A stretch of DNA of 64,000 nt from Azolla caroliniana (Eukaryota > Polypodiophyta): the NCBI GenBank assembly GCA_043228905.1, contig JBHGNT010000014.1:11222001-11286000 (forward strand), read 5' to 3'. The notes under the pieces are model-generated. The model saw nothing but the letters and a program-made list of their open reading frames with translations, was not told the DNA's origin and ran no database searches. Positions 1 through 10,459 of this stretch are shown piece by piece. Every line of letters begins with the position of its first letter. Position 1 is the stretch's first letter. Both the position numbers and the translations under genes were made by a program.

Positions 1-2376
1 GTAAAATGCCGCAATTTCGTCCATATCTTTCATGATATCCTCTTGGATATTGTCAATATCCTTTTGTGCCATTTTAAAAAAACCTGCACCTTGGACCTGA
101 CGGTTATTTTTGTCGGCACGCAATAACTGTAATTCCGCCGCTTGTGCCGTCCATAACTTCCATCCTTGCGCAAGGGATTCATCGATCATTTTCTTTGCTA
201 GGTTTCGATGTTTCCCTATGATGTGCTGCACTTTGTCCCTAGTGATGCTTGCGACGTATTGGGCGGTTTGCAACTCTTTCCGTAAATCCGTAATAGTGGC
301 TCGGTTTTCACTTTCAGCTCGCATTAGTTTGGATTCGACTACATATATGTCCAGCCGTCTTTGTTCCGATATCTTCCGAATTTCGTCCAGTTGTTGTTCG
401 AATGCCGATTTCTCTTTGCTCCATTCCTCCTGTTGTTCCGTAATTCTTCTGTTGACTTCTTCAAGACTCCGCTCTTTTTCTGTCAATTGACTTTCTTGTG
501 ACACTATATACCTTTCGAATTCTTCAATTTGTTCGGTATATGTATGATTGGCCGTCTTAGCTTCTTCTAGATTTTTCTGTAATTCGTTTATTAATTGATT
601 TTTTTCTTCGAGAACTTTGTATTGACCATTCTGAATGGTTTCTATTTGTTTTTCTAATTCTGTAGTTCGAAATACAGCATTGTTGGCCCTTGTTGTTTCT
701 GCTTGACGTGCTTTTTCAGCGTCCTCCAATTTCTGCTGCCATTCTGACTCTGACGCCATAGGCCGTGCCTGCGTTTCCCATTTGTTTAGACTTTCTTTTA
801 GTTCTTTATTTTCTGCTTGTATTTTACAAAACTGATGTTTCAGCACCTCCGCCGATGCTGATACACTTTTGTATCTTTCAGCCATATCACTGGCTGCTTT
901 GCGTGCCGTTTCATATTCTTTATGAATTTCGACCAGTGCTTCATGTAATGGTGGCATTTCAATAGCCTCTCCTCTATTCTGTGCATTTCTTTTCCGGCCG
1001 ATTTTCTCTATCTCTACTTTTTCTTGAGGTTCCAACACTCCTCGTAAGGCTTTCTGTATCATTATTCGGTCATTATGTTCTTGAGCCAGCCGTTCTGATA
1101 CTTCTGTCAGTCTTTTAGCCAACCATTCAATCAGTTCGTATGAAGTTCCGAACTGTAAAATGGCAGCTAATTCATGTGCTGCTGGTGGAATATCCAAGTA
1201 CCCATGTGCTTCCCGAATTGCTACTTTTGAAGATTGTCCTTGTTGAGGTTGTGTCGAAACGCTCTCATTCCCTGGTTTTATTACTTCTGCTACTACAGGC
1301 GTATTCGAATTTTCCTTTGTGCGTTGCCTTTTCGGTGCTGACCCCTCACTGTTTTCTGGTTGGAATTGCCGATTAGCCTTTTGTTTAATCCTTGTCCTTT
1401 GTCGCATCTTCTCTGCTTGTTGTCGATTTTCTGTCGGCTGTTGCTTGTTTATCAAATTGTCAACTGTTTCTTGTTCGGCTGCTGGTTGCCTGTTTTCGGA
1501 ATTCTCTGGTCTTGGTGGTTCCGACTGAGGCATATTCGATTGTATATTATCGGCATGTGCTGATTCTTCCTCTATCCATTCTTCATGTACTACCTGTCGG
1601 TGTCTTCGCGGTGCTTGTACTATCGGTGGTCTTCTTGACTGAACAGGAGTTTTCGATTCTTGAATCGGAAACAATACCGATAGCCAACGACCAAAAATTT
1701 GCTTCATCGGTTTTCCTGTTTTTACCCCTTGTAGCTGCTCTCTCAGAGCTTCCCCCGACAATAGTGGCCAGTTGAAATCCTCTTTTTCGTATGCGGCTAT
1801 GATAAACCCAGCCCTTTTTTTCGGCATACAATAAAAACGAGGACTGACAAATCCCACCTCTAATAAAAATCTAGCCACTTCATGGAAAAACTCATCCCGA
1901 CCTCCATAAGTCTGATATGCTTTTGCCTAGGGTGAGTATTCCCCGAAATACGATTGGAGTGCTTCTGATGAAGGTTTTTTAACTGCCTCAAAGCCTCCTC
2001 TTGGCATCTGTAATGCATTTCGTATTTTCTTTGTGGTGACCTTGGTGATGTCTATTTGTTGTACCAATTCTTCCGCCTGCGGATGAGGTTCCGCTTCTGC
2101 TACTTTGATGAAACCTTGTAAGTTTCTCTCATGAAGCCACAGTCGCAGTTCTTCAGACACAGGAATCGGCATGACTTCTGTGTTTGCTTGTTCTGAATCA
2201 CTTGTCGATGACGGTTGGAGATCTGCACAGCTTCTGTAGCGATGAAAATCAGAAAAACAGAGTTTGGGCGAACTAGGGCACGAAGGCTCAGACTGTTTCG
2301 ATATCTGCACTCGTTTCTGTTGTTTTGGCGACACAGAAGATACAGAAATATGCTTTAAAGATATTAACTTATGCAT
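1..2376 (-). CDS. ORF3 of element A: coiled-coil protein downstream of integrase (runs off window)
   Basis: I recognise no named family. The start is the ATG at 2376, and the reading frame continues to base 1 with one stop (TAG, 1927-1929), seen by translating the minus strand across 1926-1741 and again at 120-61. Residues of about 75-150 match ORF3 of B and C: a GF(I/L) block, the stretch ending YFGEYS at 1930-1950, then a block with VARFLLEVGF and RAGFIIAAYE. Further on it is Q/E/K-rich with heptad-like leucines, which suggests a long coiled coil, and near the left edge an ELQLL block matches the C-terminal part of C ORF3. No signal peptide or membrane segment is apparent, which argues against an env-like protein. 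It follows IN by 205 bp on the same strand. The stop suggests decay or readthrough. Confidence 0.75.
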
Positions 2377-2581
2377 TATGACTAAAGAATAGTAATTGCT
2401 ATTAATGTAGGAATTAATTACTATTAACTCTACGTGTAGTGGTTGTACTACTTACTAATAATCATGCAATTCCTCTTTCTATTTATAGTCGATTCAGACT
2501 GTTATGGCAAGATTGTATTTCTGCATTTGACAAGAACTATTGAGTGAGTTAGTTAGTTAGCTTTTTTTTTTTTTTTTTTTT
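2377..2581 (-). promoter_or_regulatory. IN-ORF3 spacer of A: A-tract and TATA-like box
   Basis: On the minus strand the IN stop codon runs directly into about 22 consecutive A residues (plus-strand T at 2562-2583). Further on there is a TATA-like sequence CTATAAATAG (2479-2488), about 100 bp before the ORF3 ATG. This is the layout of an internal promoter for ORF3, and the A-tract could be an old poly(A) scar from capture of a transcript. Both readings are inferences. No transcript evidence is available. Confidence 0.4.
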
Positions 2582-3895
2582 TTACTCTTCCGTTTGAATA
2601 AACGGATTTACCGGCATATCTCCCAAATACGGTTTAAGCCGGAATCCATTTACCCATTTCGATAAAACCTCTCCGGTTAATGATCCCAGCTGATACGTAC
2701 CATTTTTACTATTAATTATCCATACTGGACCTGTCCATCTATACCGGAGTTTCCCAGGCATAAGTCCCATTCTCGTTTGGAATACCAATACCGGTTTCCC
2801 GATTTCGAATTGCTCTTCCGATTTCCTTCGATGTCGATTTACGAATGCCTTGATTTGTCTCTGCTTGTGTTCTAGTGCTGACATTGATTGAATCCGTTCT
2901 TCTTCTAATACTAATAAAGCCTCTTTGCGTATCTGCTCCGATTCTATTTCATTTAACTTATTCGTCGCTTGGATACGAAGTGTCGGAATTTGAAATTCGA
3001 TCGGCATAATGGCTTCAAGTCCGAATGCCATTCGGAAAGGTGTTGATTTAATGGATGTTTTGTACGAAGTACGATATGCCCATAATGCACTATTTAACTT
3101 TTGATCCCAATCAGTACGATTTTCATTCACTATCTTCTTTAAAATTGTTTGAATTGTTTTATTTGTTGATTCTGCCAATCCATTAGCTTGGGGATAGTAA
3201 GGCGTACTTTTCTTATGAACTACGGCATAGTAATTGGTTAATTCGTTAATTAACTTGTTAATAAAATGAGTGCCTTGATCGCTTACCAATTCTATTGGGC
3301 AACCGAATCGACACCATATATTTTCATACAGGAATTTTGTTGTGGATGCTGCTGTATTGTCCCTCAGAGCTTTTGCTTCAACCCATTTTGTGCAATAGTC
3401 AGTCGCAATTATGATATATCGATTACCGGTTCTTGCAGCTGCTGGTTTGAATGGGCCAACAAAATCTAAGCCCCATTTCTGAAATGGCTCAAGAGGTAAA
3501 ACCGGTTGAAAAGGCATTCGATCCTTTTCGGTCGGTTGCCCCATTCTTTGACACAAATCGCATTTCGTACAGTATTCGTTAGCATCTTTCATCACCGTTG
3601 GCCACCATAACCCGCTATTCCATATTTTTCTGGCTGTTGCTTCTCCTGCGTAATGACCGCCAACAATTCCACAATGTGACTCTGTTAATATGGCTGATTT
3701 TTCAAATTTCCGTACTGCCCTTCGCCATATTCCATCCGCTCCTTTATGATACAACATGTCATTAAACAAACAAAAATTTCGACTTCATACTGCAATTCTT
3801 TTTCTTTCATCTGTCGACATGTGTTCGGCCGGAATTCCTGTTGATAGAAATATCGTCATTTCGGAAATCTATTCATCCTCTTTTTCCTCATTCAC
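2582..3895 (-). CDS. Integrase of element A (Ty3/gypsy)
   Basis: This is the retrotransposon integrase, which joins element cDNA into host DNA in the nucleus. The H2C2 zinc finger is visible (ESHC...GGHY, then CTKCDLC), followed by the catalytic D-D-E residues in GLDFVGPF, LVSDQGTHF and GLAESTNK. The C-terminal GKPVLVFQTRMG...WTGPVWI block is the GPY/F-like module. There is no chromodomain. The frame is continuous with RT upstream and is separated from it by three in-frame stops (3896-3898, 3869-3871, 3785-3787); from 3784 to 2582 it is open. The first ATG in this open stretch is 3769, but a protein processed from a polyprotein is the family norm. Confidence 0.9.
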
Positions 3896-5614
3896 TTATT
3901 GTGCTTTTACTGCCTCAACCCGAAATAATTGAGTATCTAGAAAATCATCTTTAACCCCAACCGCTTCTTCTCCAGACTCAAGTCGACTGAGATAGTCAGC
4001 AATCGCGTGCTGTGCTCCTGGTCGATGTATAATGTCGAATTCAAACTCTTGAAGCAATAACGTCCATCTGGCTAACTTGCCTGTCAATTCTTGTTTGGAA
4101 ACTAGATACAGTAGAGCCGAATGATCCACATGAAATGTAAATTTCTTACCCAAAAGGTAATGTCGAAATTTGTTCACACTATATATCATTCCCAAAGCTT
4201 CTCTTTCGGTTGTTGAATAGTTTCTTTCGGCCGACGAAAGTTTCCTACTGGCATAGTATACCGGCCTATACCAGTTTGGTTCGGATAATTGCATTAAAGC
4301 ACTGCCTATGGCAATGTCCGACGCATCGACGAAAACATGAAATGGTTTGTTCCAGTCCGGTGGTTGGACTACCGGAACCTTTATCAGCATCTTCTTGAGA
4401 CATTCGTATGCATCTTGTTCTATACTTGTCCATATAAAAGGAACTTTGTGTACTGCTATGTGTAACGGAATAGCAATGTCTGCTAGATATCTCATCATTC
4501 TACTGTGCCACCAAATTTGACCCGAAAATCTACTTAGAGCTTTAGCATTTGTTGGTGGTGTTGCCTCAATAATTGCTTTAACTTTGTCTAGGTCCACTAC
4601 AATCCCTTCTTGACTGACAATATGCCCAAGTAACGTACCACTCATTACTCCGAATGCGCATTTGGCTGGATTTAAGCTAAGACGCCCTTTTCGACATTTT
4701 TCTAAACATAGCCGTAAATGCTCAAAATGATCAGCTTTCCGACTATATACCGCAAAATCATCTAAAAACACTTGCATGAAAGCTGGAATATATTCCCCGA
4801 ATATTTCCTGTATTACCCGCTGAAATGTAGCTGGAGCTGTTTTTAAACCGAACATCATTACTACTGCCACAAAGACACCCCATTCTGTGACGAAAGCTGT
4901 CTTTTCCTGATCTTCCGGATTCATCCGTACTTGGTTGTACCCACTGAACCCACCCAAGAAACTATAAATTTCATGTCCAGCTACTGCATCTAATATCCCA
5001 TCTGTGAATGGCAACGGAAACGCATCCGTAATTGTCGCTGCATTCAATTTTCTGTAATCCACACATACGCGAATTTTCCCATTCTTTTTCGGGACTACTA
5101 CTATCGGACTCAGCCATGTTGATTTTTTGACGGGTCGAATAAATCCTACTTTTAAGAGTTTATCGATTTCTTCTTTTACTTTGATAGCATAATTCGGATT
5201 CAACCTGTACCTGCGTTGTTGTATTGGCTTTGCATCTTTATGCAAATTGATTTGATGTTGACAAAAAGCGGGATCCAAACCTTTCATATCGTCAAACGAC
5301 CATGCAAAAACATCTTTATATTGTAATAGTAATGTTGTTAATGTCCGTTTGTCATTTTCCGCCAAATCTCTAGCAATCAAGACTGTTTTTCTTTCAACAT
5401 CCTCTACTCCTGCCAAATCGATCTCCTCCAATGCTGAGGCTTGCACTCTCTGAGATACCTTCATTTCCTTATCTGTAGCTTCTTGTTGCATTCGTATTTC
5501 TTTCATTGTTTGCTCATCTATTGGCACTTCTTCGTGTGAGTCTACATATGGTGTTAATGCTTGCAAAATATCTACCTCAAATAGAGGGATGATTTTCTGA
5601 TTATCATTGAAATA
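3896..5614 (-). CDS. Reverse transcriptase and RNase H of element A
   Basis: This part copies element RNA into cDNA. RT motifs are clear: KVGFIRPVKKSTWLSPIVVV, GKIRVCVDYRKLN, the YNQVRMNP block, and the catalytic box FLDDF near 4750-4775 with both aspartates present. RNase H follows ([14 protein letters not shown], then STTEREALGMIYSV, then VDHSALLYL and ADYLSRLE). There is a single RNase H, with no second archaeal-type copy as in classical Tat elements. The 'PLPFTDGILD' and 'FLDDFAVYS' wording resembles the Athila/Tat (non-chromovirus) branch. One oddity is FLGGFSG where C has FLDGFS. It is in frame with PR, from which a TAG at 5615-5617 separates it. Confidence 0.9.
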   Translation of the reverse strand, partial: YFNDNQKIIPLFEVDILQALTPYVDSHEEVPIDEQTMKEIRMQQEATDKEMKVSQRVQASALEEIDLAGVEDVERKTVLIARDLAENDKRTLTTLLLQYKDVFAWSFDDMKGLDPAFCQHQINLHKDAKPIQQRRYRLNPNYAIKVKEEIDKLLKVGFIRPVKKSTWLSPIVVVPKKNGKIRVCVDYRKLNAATITDAFPLPFTDGILDAVAGHEIYSFLGGFSGYNQVRMNPEDQEKTAFVTEWGVFVAVVMMFGLKTAPATFQRVIQEIFGEYIPAFMQVFLDDFAVYSRKADHFEHLRLCLEKCRKGRLSLNPAKCAFGVMSGTLLGHIVSQEGIVVDLDKVKAIIEATPPTNAKALSRFSGQIWWHSRMMRYLADIAIPLHIAVHKVPFIWTSIEQDAYECLKKMLIKVPVVQPPDWNKPFHVFVDASDIAIGSALMQLSEPNWYRPVYYASRKLSSAERNYSTTEREALGMIYSVNKFRHYLLGKKFTFHVDHSALLYLVSKQELTGKLARWTLLLQEFEFDIIHRPGAQHAIADYLSRLESGEEAVGVKDDFLDTQLFRVEAVKAQ

Positions 5615-6133
5615 CTAACTTTCTTCTTCCTCGTCCAATCCTTCCATCATATTAACTGCTTCTGCATGTACAGGTAAACTCTGTTTGCTTGTTGTCACTT
5701 TGTTGTGCGTCGGAATCCTGACCTTAGTTTTTCCTTTCCTAAATGTTAGCACATTTTGTTTCCAATTTTGTTTAATATTAGTTGTCTTTAACCATGGTCT
5801 CCCCAATAACAAGGGGTATGCTCCCTGTGTTTCTAACTGCAAAATTACTGCCGAAATCTGAAAACTGTGTCCCCCGATTATTACATCCAGTTGTCGAAGC
5901 AAACCAATCGGGCGTACCGTACTTGTATCTGCCATTCGTAACCAAAACGGACATGCTTCCCATTCCGTGATTCCCAGTTTTTCACATGTAGCTTTGTTAA
6001 TCACATTAACTCCCGAGCCTCCATCTATAATCACATTTCCAATTTCTTGCCCGTAAAGTATTACCTTGATCGACGGATTCTGTTCATCCATGATCGAAGG
6101 GTTATTACTTGGCTGATTGTAGTGTACTGCTAT
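5615..6133 (-). CDS. Aspartic protease of element A with unusual D-G-G-S active site
   Basis: This is the retroviral-type aspartic protease, which cleaves the Gag-Pol polyprotein. The active-site segment reads IDGGSGVNVI (near 6000-6035) where D-S/T-G is usual. The second signature is YPLLLGRPWLKTTNIKQNW. The same D-G-G-S is found in B, and variants of it in C and F, so it is a family trait and not a single mutation. The frame is shared with gag (TAA at 6134-6136) and RT (TAG at 5615-5617). The first ATG is 6091, but an independent start is not required in a polyprotein. Confidence 0.85.
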   Translation of the reverse strand: MAVHYNQPSNNPSIMDEQNPSIKVILYGQEIGNVIIDGGSGVNVINKATCEKLGITEWEACPFWLRMADTSTVRPIGLLRQLDVIIGGHSFQISAVILQLETQGAYPLLLGRPWLKTTNIKQNWKQNVLTFRKGKTKVRIPTHNKVTTSKQSLPVHAEAVNMMEGLDEEEES

Positions 6134-8074
6134 TTATTCGGAACCTTTATATGCAATTAATGCTGCCACTTTTTCTGTAAACCTTGGTACTAACTTAAGT
6201 AAGCCCATAAGTGGCAATGACACTTGGCAATCAGCCAACAGTTTCCAAGTTTCTTCCTGTTCCTTATTCCCCAATGACTGTTGTACAACGATGTTCTGGT
6301 CAATGTTATTGTCTTGTAACATTCGATTCACATTACTTTGATTTGCTTCGTCAATCCATTCTTTTGCCGCCTTCCGAACTTCTTCCTGAATTTCCCACTC
6401 TGATTGTTTGCTTTTGCTGCGTGTCGTTACTTGCTGAACTTCCGGTATTACCATATTAACTGCTGGACCCTTTCCTTTAACCGGACATTGATTAGCATAA
6501 TGGCCTAGTTGTCGACAAATATAACAAGTGGGTACAAATGTTGCACTGGTCTCTCCATGTGCAAATTGGCCGTTATTAAATTGCTGCTCTTCATTACCAC
6601 TCGGGTTTTGTTGGTATTGACGTGTAGCTTTTGGTTTGTAAAATCTCTTATTTTTATACCGATTCTCCCTAAATTGTTCAGTATTATCATTTGGTTGTGC
6701 TACATTTTGTGTTATCCCGAACTCCTGATTTGGCGGAAAATTATTCTGTTGAAACATTTGATTATTTTGTGGAACGGTTTGAGTATTATGTTGAAAGGTC
6801 ATATTACCCGGTTGAAATGCCGGATTTGGTTGAAATGTAGAATTCGGTTGCACATTCGGACAGTTCTGTTGAAACCCTTGAAATGGTGGGTTACCTTGTT
6901 GGAAACTTTGATTATTTTGTTGAAAATATTGATTCGGATTCTATACGAATGGTGGGTTGGATTGAGCAAAACCTGGTTGAAATGCTTGAGTCACTTGAGT
7001 AGGTTGCATATTTTGTTGTGAAAAGATCTGATTTGGCTGTAGAACCGGATTTTGTTGTACATTTTGCTGATTTTGTGAAAAATTATTATTTTGATAACCA
7101 TTGAACAGATTAGTGTTAGTTTGGTAACCATTGTCAGTAAAAATTTGTCGTACTGACGCCGTAGTCTTATTAAGCAGATTATATTCACATTGTTCTACTG
7201 AATGTAATTTTGAATGACATATTGTACAATGTGTTCTTAACGTACATTCAATTGCCGAATGCCCTGTATTTAAACAAGTGGTGCATTGAATTGCTTGTCG
7301 AAATTGTAACTCCTCTATTGTCGGTAATGTACGGTGTAATGCCGACATGTCCATACTCTGAACATTGACCGGTGGTCGACCCATTTCTATTGCTTTATCA
7401 ATTACTTGTTCGATAGTCTGATTTCGAAAATCGAACACTTTCAATGTTGTCCTTAATGGTTCTTTTACAGCTTCCAGAAAGACTTCTTTTAATTCATTAT
7501 CCGGAATCGGCCTTGAAATCTGAAGCTGTAAGTTCTGAAATCTTATCACAAACTGAGATACTGTTTCATTTTTTTCTTGATATAACGCATAAAATTGCGC
7601 AATCAAATCCTTCTGCGGAATTTGTTGATGAAATAATTGTAAAAATTTACTAGTTAACACTTCAAAGGATGGAAATCCTTGAAGACCGTTCTGCGCAAAC
7701 CAATTGGCAGAATATCCGTCTAATGATAAGACGAACTCAACGATTTTTGACTTATCTTCGGCATCTGCCGACAATCGCTGAGCTCCATGGTTAATCTCCC
7801 ATGTCGTTAAGAAATCCCTAACATGTGTTTCCGCATCTGATCCTTCCCGGAACTTAGAATAAGTATAAGGCATATCGTCCCAAATGTCGTAAAACGATAC
7901 CTCTTCTGTCTGTTTTTCGTCTGAAGGTAATTGATTGGATAAGTCAGGAAGTTTCGACCACTTTGTGCTTGATTCCGGCTGTTCTTGCGCAATGAACGCT
8001 TCCTGCACTGCCTTCGTAACTGACCTTGTACGAGGGCGCTTACAACTGACCGGTGTCTCCTCTTTATACGACAT
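6134..8074 (-). CDS. Gag of element A: capsid region, three zinc knuckles, Q/N-rich linker
   Basis: This is the structural protein of the virus-like particle. The start is ATG 8074, chosen because an overlapping ATG four bases upstream hits a stop within five codons. The order is a basic N-terminus, a retrotrans_gag-like capsid region (about residues 80-240: ANWFAQNGLQGF, FLQLFHQQIPQ, VIRFQNLQLQI), two CCHC knuckles at about 264-300 (CTTCLNTGHSAIEC, CTICHSKLHSVEQC), a long Asn/Gln/Phe/Pro-rich linker, and a third knuckle CYICRQLGHYANQC near 6490-6535. An in-frame TAG at 6941-6943 interrupts the linker, after which the same frame continues. The linker is prion-like in composition, unlike the D/R/Y-rich linkers of C and F. 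Confidence 0.85.
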
Positions 8075-8103
8075 CCATTCGATTTGTTCTCTGCTTAATT
8101 GCA

Positions 8104-8128
8104 GATGTAACCGGGCGTGCCAAAATTC
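8104..8128 (-). other. Primer-binding-site-like sequence of element A
   Basis: On the minus strand, a few bases inside the 5' LTR edge, the sequence reads TTTTGGCACGCCCGG. A TGGC start next to an LTR is typical of a site complementary to a tRNA 3' CCA end. F carries the same GGCACGCCCGG core at the same place. Which tRNA it pairs with is not established here. Confidence 0.6.
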
Positions 8129-8133
8129 TTCTG

Positions 8134-8590
8134 TGTTAATCGGCTAATTACTAACTACTACCGATATAGAAGAGTGAACGTCGCTACTCAACGTTCTAAC
8201 AAGGAATTGTGTTTTACGAACGGAATTATACTATATTAATCGGTAATTACCGTGATTGTTACTTAGTTATAAATTAGGAAGCTTGCACTTAACAACATAG
8301 ACAATAGAAAGAACACAGAATCCGTACAGGATATTCCTAACTTAAACTTATATTACTAAATAAAACGACCTTTCTTACAATGTCTTCGGTTCCCTTTTAT
8401 AGGTATACCGAAGGTCTTTTCTCATCAAGAACTATTCCTACTTACTATCAAGAATTACAAAATTATCTAACTAACTTAGTTCTCTTTGTTCACTGCTGAG
8501 TCATTGATCCGAACAGTCGATCCGAACCGACTCCGTTTTCGACGCTTTCCCACTTGTTCGGTAAAACTGACTGTCCGGGTCCGGGTAACA
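8134..8590 (-). repeat. 5' LTR of element A (457 bp)
   Basis: On the minus strand it runs from TGTTACCC (8590) to ATTAACA (8134), with TGTTA/TAACA termini like those of B, C and L. A TATA box CCTATAAAAGGG lies at about 8391-8402. Immediately upstream on the minus strand is F reverse transcriptase, cut after the ...MHPD motif, so A was inserted into F. The partner LTR lies outside the window, so the target duplication cannot be checked. Confidence 0.85.
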
Positions 8591-9946
8591 TCTGGGTGCA
8601 TTCTAATTTGATTATAGCTACTGAACCCATCGAGGAAACTGTAGCATTCATGACCAGCCACCGTGTCGAGGATACTATCCGTGAATGGGAGAGGAAACCC
8701 ATCCGTCACTGTCGCAACATTGAGTTTGCGGTAATCAACGCAAATACGGATTTTCCCATTTTTCTTGGGGACCACGACGATTGGGCTTTAACCATGTGGC
8801 TCTTTTTACTAGGCATATAAACCCTACTTGAAGGAGTTTGTCGATTTCCTCTTTGACCTTAGCCGCGTAGTTGGGGTTCATACGGTACCGTCGTTGTTGG
8901 ACCGGCCGAGTGTCAGGTAGGAGGTGTACTTGGTGTTGGTAATATTGGGGATCCAATCCCTTCATATTAGTGTAAGACCATGCGAATACATCCTGATACT
9001 CCGTGAGTAGGCGTATCAGGGCTGATCGTTCGTCGACTGGTAAGTTGTTAGCGATTTGTAGTGTACGCGGGTTCTCGTTAGAGCTGAGGTTCAGTGACTT
9101 GAGCCTTGATGCTTTGACTTGCTGGGAGATGGCGAGTTCTCATTCAAACGCGTCCCGAGCTTGTCGTAATTCCGCAATACTGTTGGAATCGGCCTCGTCC
9201 TGGGGAAGTGAATCTGCCGTGACATCCTCGTTCAGTGGTGTGCCAAAGGCCGAGATGACGTTTATTTCGAAGAGGGGTATGATAGTGGGATGATCTTTAA
9301 GGGTGTGGTGTTGTGGGGCGTCGTTAGGCATTCTTCTGTTATTACCCATACCTTGGTCTTCCCCCGGCGGAAAGAGATCATATTTCGCTGCCAATGTTGC
9401 TTAATATTTGTTGTGCATAGCTAGGGTCAGCCAAGCACCATTGGGTAGGCGCCCGGAGCTTCGCGGCATAACACGACGGCCGAGATAGTGAACATATGGC
9501 CTCCTAACATGAAGTCGAGGTGGCAAATTAACCCTATGGGGCAAACCGATCGCATATCGGCCATCCAAAGCCAAAAGGGGCAAGGTTCCCATTGGTTCAG
9601 ACCGAGTCTGTGACATATGGCCTCGCTGATGACGTTCACGCCGGAGCCACCATTGATTATGCATCCATGAAGGTCACATCCCTTAAGCATAATTTTCACG
9701 GCTGCATTTTGGGAATCCATGATGGGTGGGCCCATCCTTGGCTTTGCCAGGTTAACAGGGGTTGCGGCCGATTTGTCGTTAGTCATGACCGTAGCCAAGG
9801 TATCCCGAAAGCGCGACATGAGCAGTAAAGTTTATGCAATGGTAGCGAGATCCTAGAACTAGTAAGGGCTTCCCACAGATGGTCATCTTTTGCCGCGGTG
9901 GATGGTCCTGCGGGCTGTGGTGCGCCGATGGTCATGTCCTGCATCT
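8591..9946 (-). pseudogene. Element F: protease and start of reverse transcriptase (decayed)
   Basis: This is part of the polyprotein of F, a relative of A, B and C. From 9946 downwards it contains a short linker, the protease (about 9819-9420) with INGGSGVNVI in the active site (the catalytic Asp is replaced by Asn), PCPFWLWMADM, a connector with IIPLFEINVI, and the RT N-terminus (MKGLDPQYYQHQVHL, VPKKNGKIRICVDYRKLN, YSFLDGFSSYNQIRMHPD). There are several frameshifts and stops. The right end continues F gag beyond the inserted element B, and the left end is cut by the LTR of A. It is not functional. Confidence 0.85.
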
Positions 9947-10405
9947 TGTTACCCGGCCGACAAAGGAGCTAAGGACGCCAAGACTAGGGTGTGAAAAGGG
10001 GAATTGTTATTTGGGAATCTGTTGTAATTACTACTCTTAATATATTAATATATGAGGAAATGTGGATGAACAGATTGGAATTGGTATGCCGATCCGGATC
10101 CGGACCGATTCCGAATAGGTGCCGGTTGGCACCGTTTTGTACTTCGCACCGGTGACCTATATAAAGGCCCGGTTACAATGTAGTCATTAACGGAGAGTAA
10201 TATAAAACTTTTGTTTAATCATTGAGTATTGTTCACCGTTCTATGCTTATTGTATATCTTACGCGTGTTAATGACGTATTGCTAAGTAATCGATTAAGGT
10301 CCAATTAAGCGTTGTGTTGTAAGTTATCTCGTCGTAACACCCTTTGGTGAAGTGTCTTAAGTGGACACCTTGTGTTAGGCTGCTGTCCGGCCCTAAGGAT
10401 TAACA
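9947..10405 (+). repeat. 5' LTR of element B (459 bp)
   Basis: It runs TGTTACCCGG...GGATTAACA, with TATA box TATATAAAGG at 10158-10167. Its partner is 26471-26929, the same length, with about 28 differences by hand count (near 6 percent). The 5-bp target duplication CATCT is present at 9942-9946 and 26930-26934, so both ends of B are intact and B was inserted in F. Confidence 0.95.
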
Positions 10406-10430
10406 TAGTTTTTGGGACCACGATTCCTGC
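10406..10430 (+). other. Primer-binding-site-like sequence of element B
   Basis: Right after the LTR the sequence reads TTTTTGGGACCACGATTCC. The related element L has TTGGCGACCACGATTCC at the same position (37681-37701, minus strand). B has G for C in the TGGC start, so its site may be damaged. It differs from the GGCACGCCCGG site of A and F. Confidence 0.5.
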
Positions 10431-10459
10431 ACAATCGTAGTGAACAGCGGCAGGAATGG

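Noticed and set aside
110-1775. Plus-strand open frames rich in Leu, Phe, Ser and Cys
   Set aside because: They are the antisense of A ORF3, whose minus frame matches B and C. The hydrophobic look comes from reading Glu/Lys/Gln codons backwards.
6509-7021. 170-codon plus-strand frame, Leu/Ile-rich, membrane-like
   Set aside because: Antisense of the Asn/Gln-rich Gag linker of A; AAT and CAA codons read backwards give Ile and Leu.
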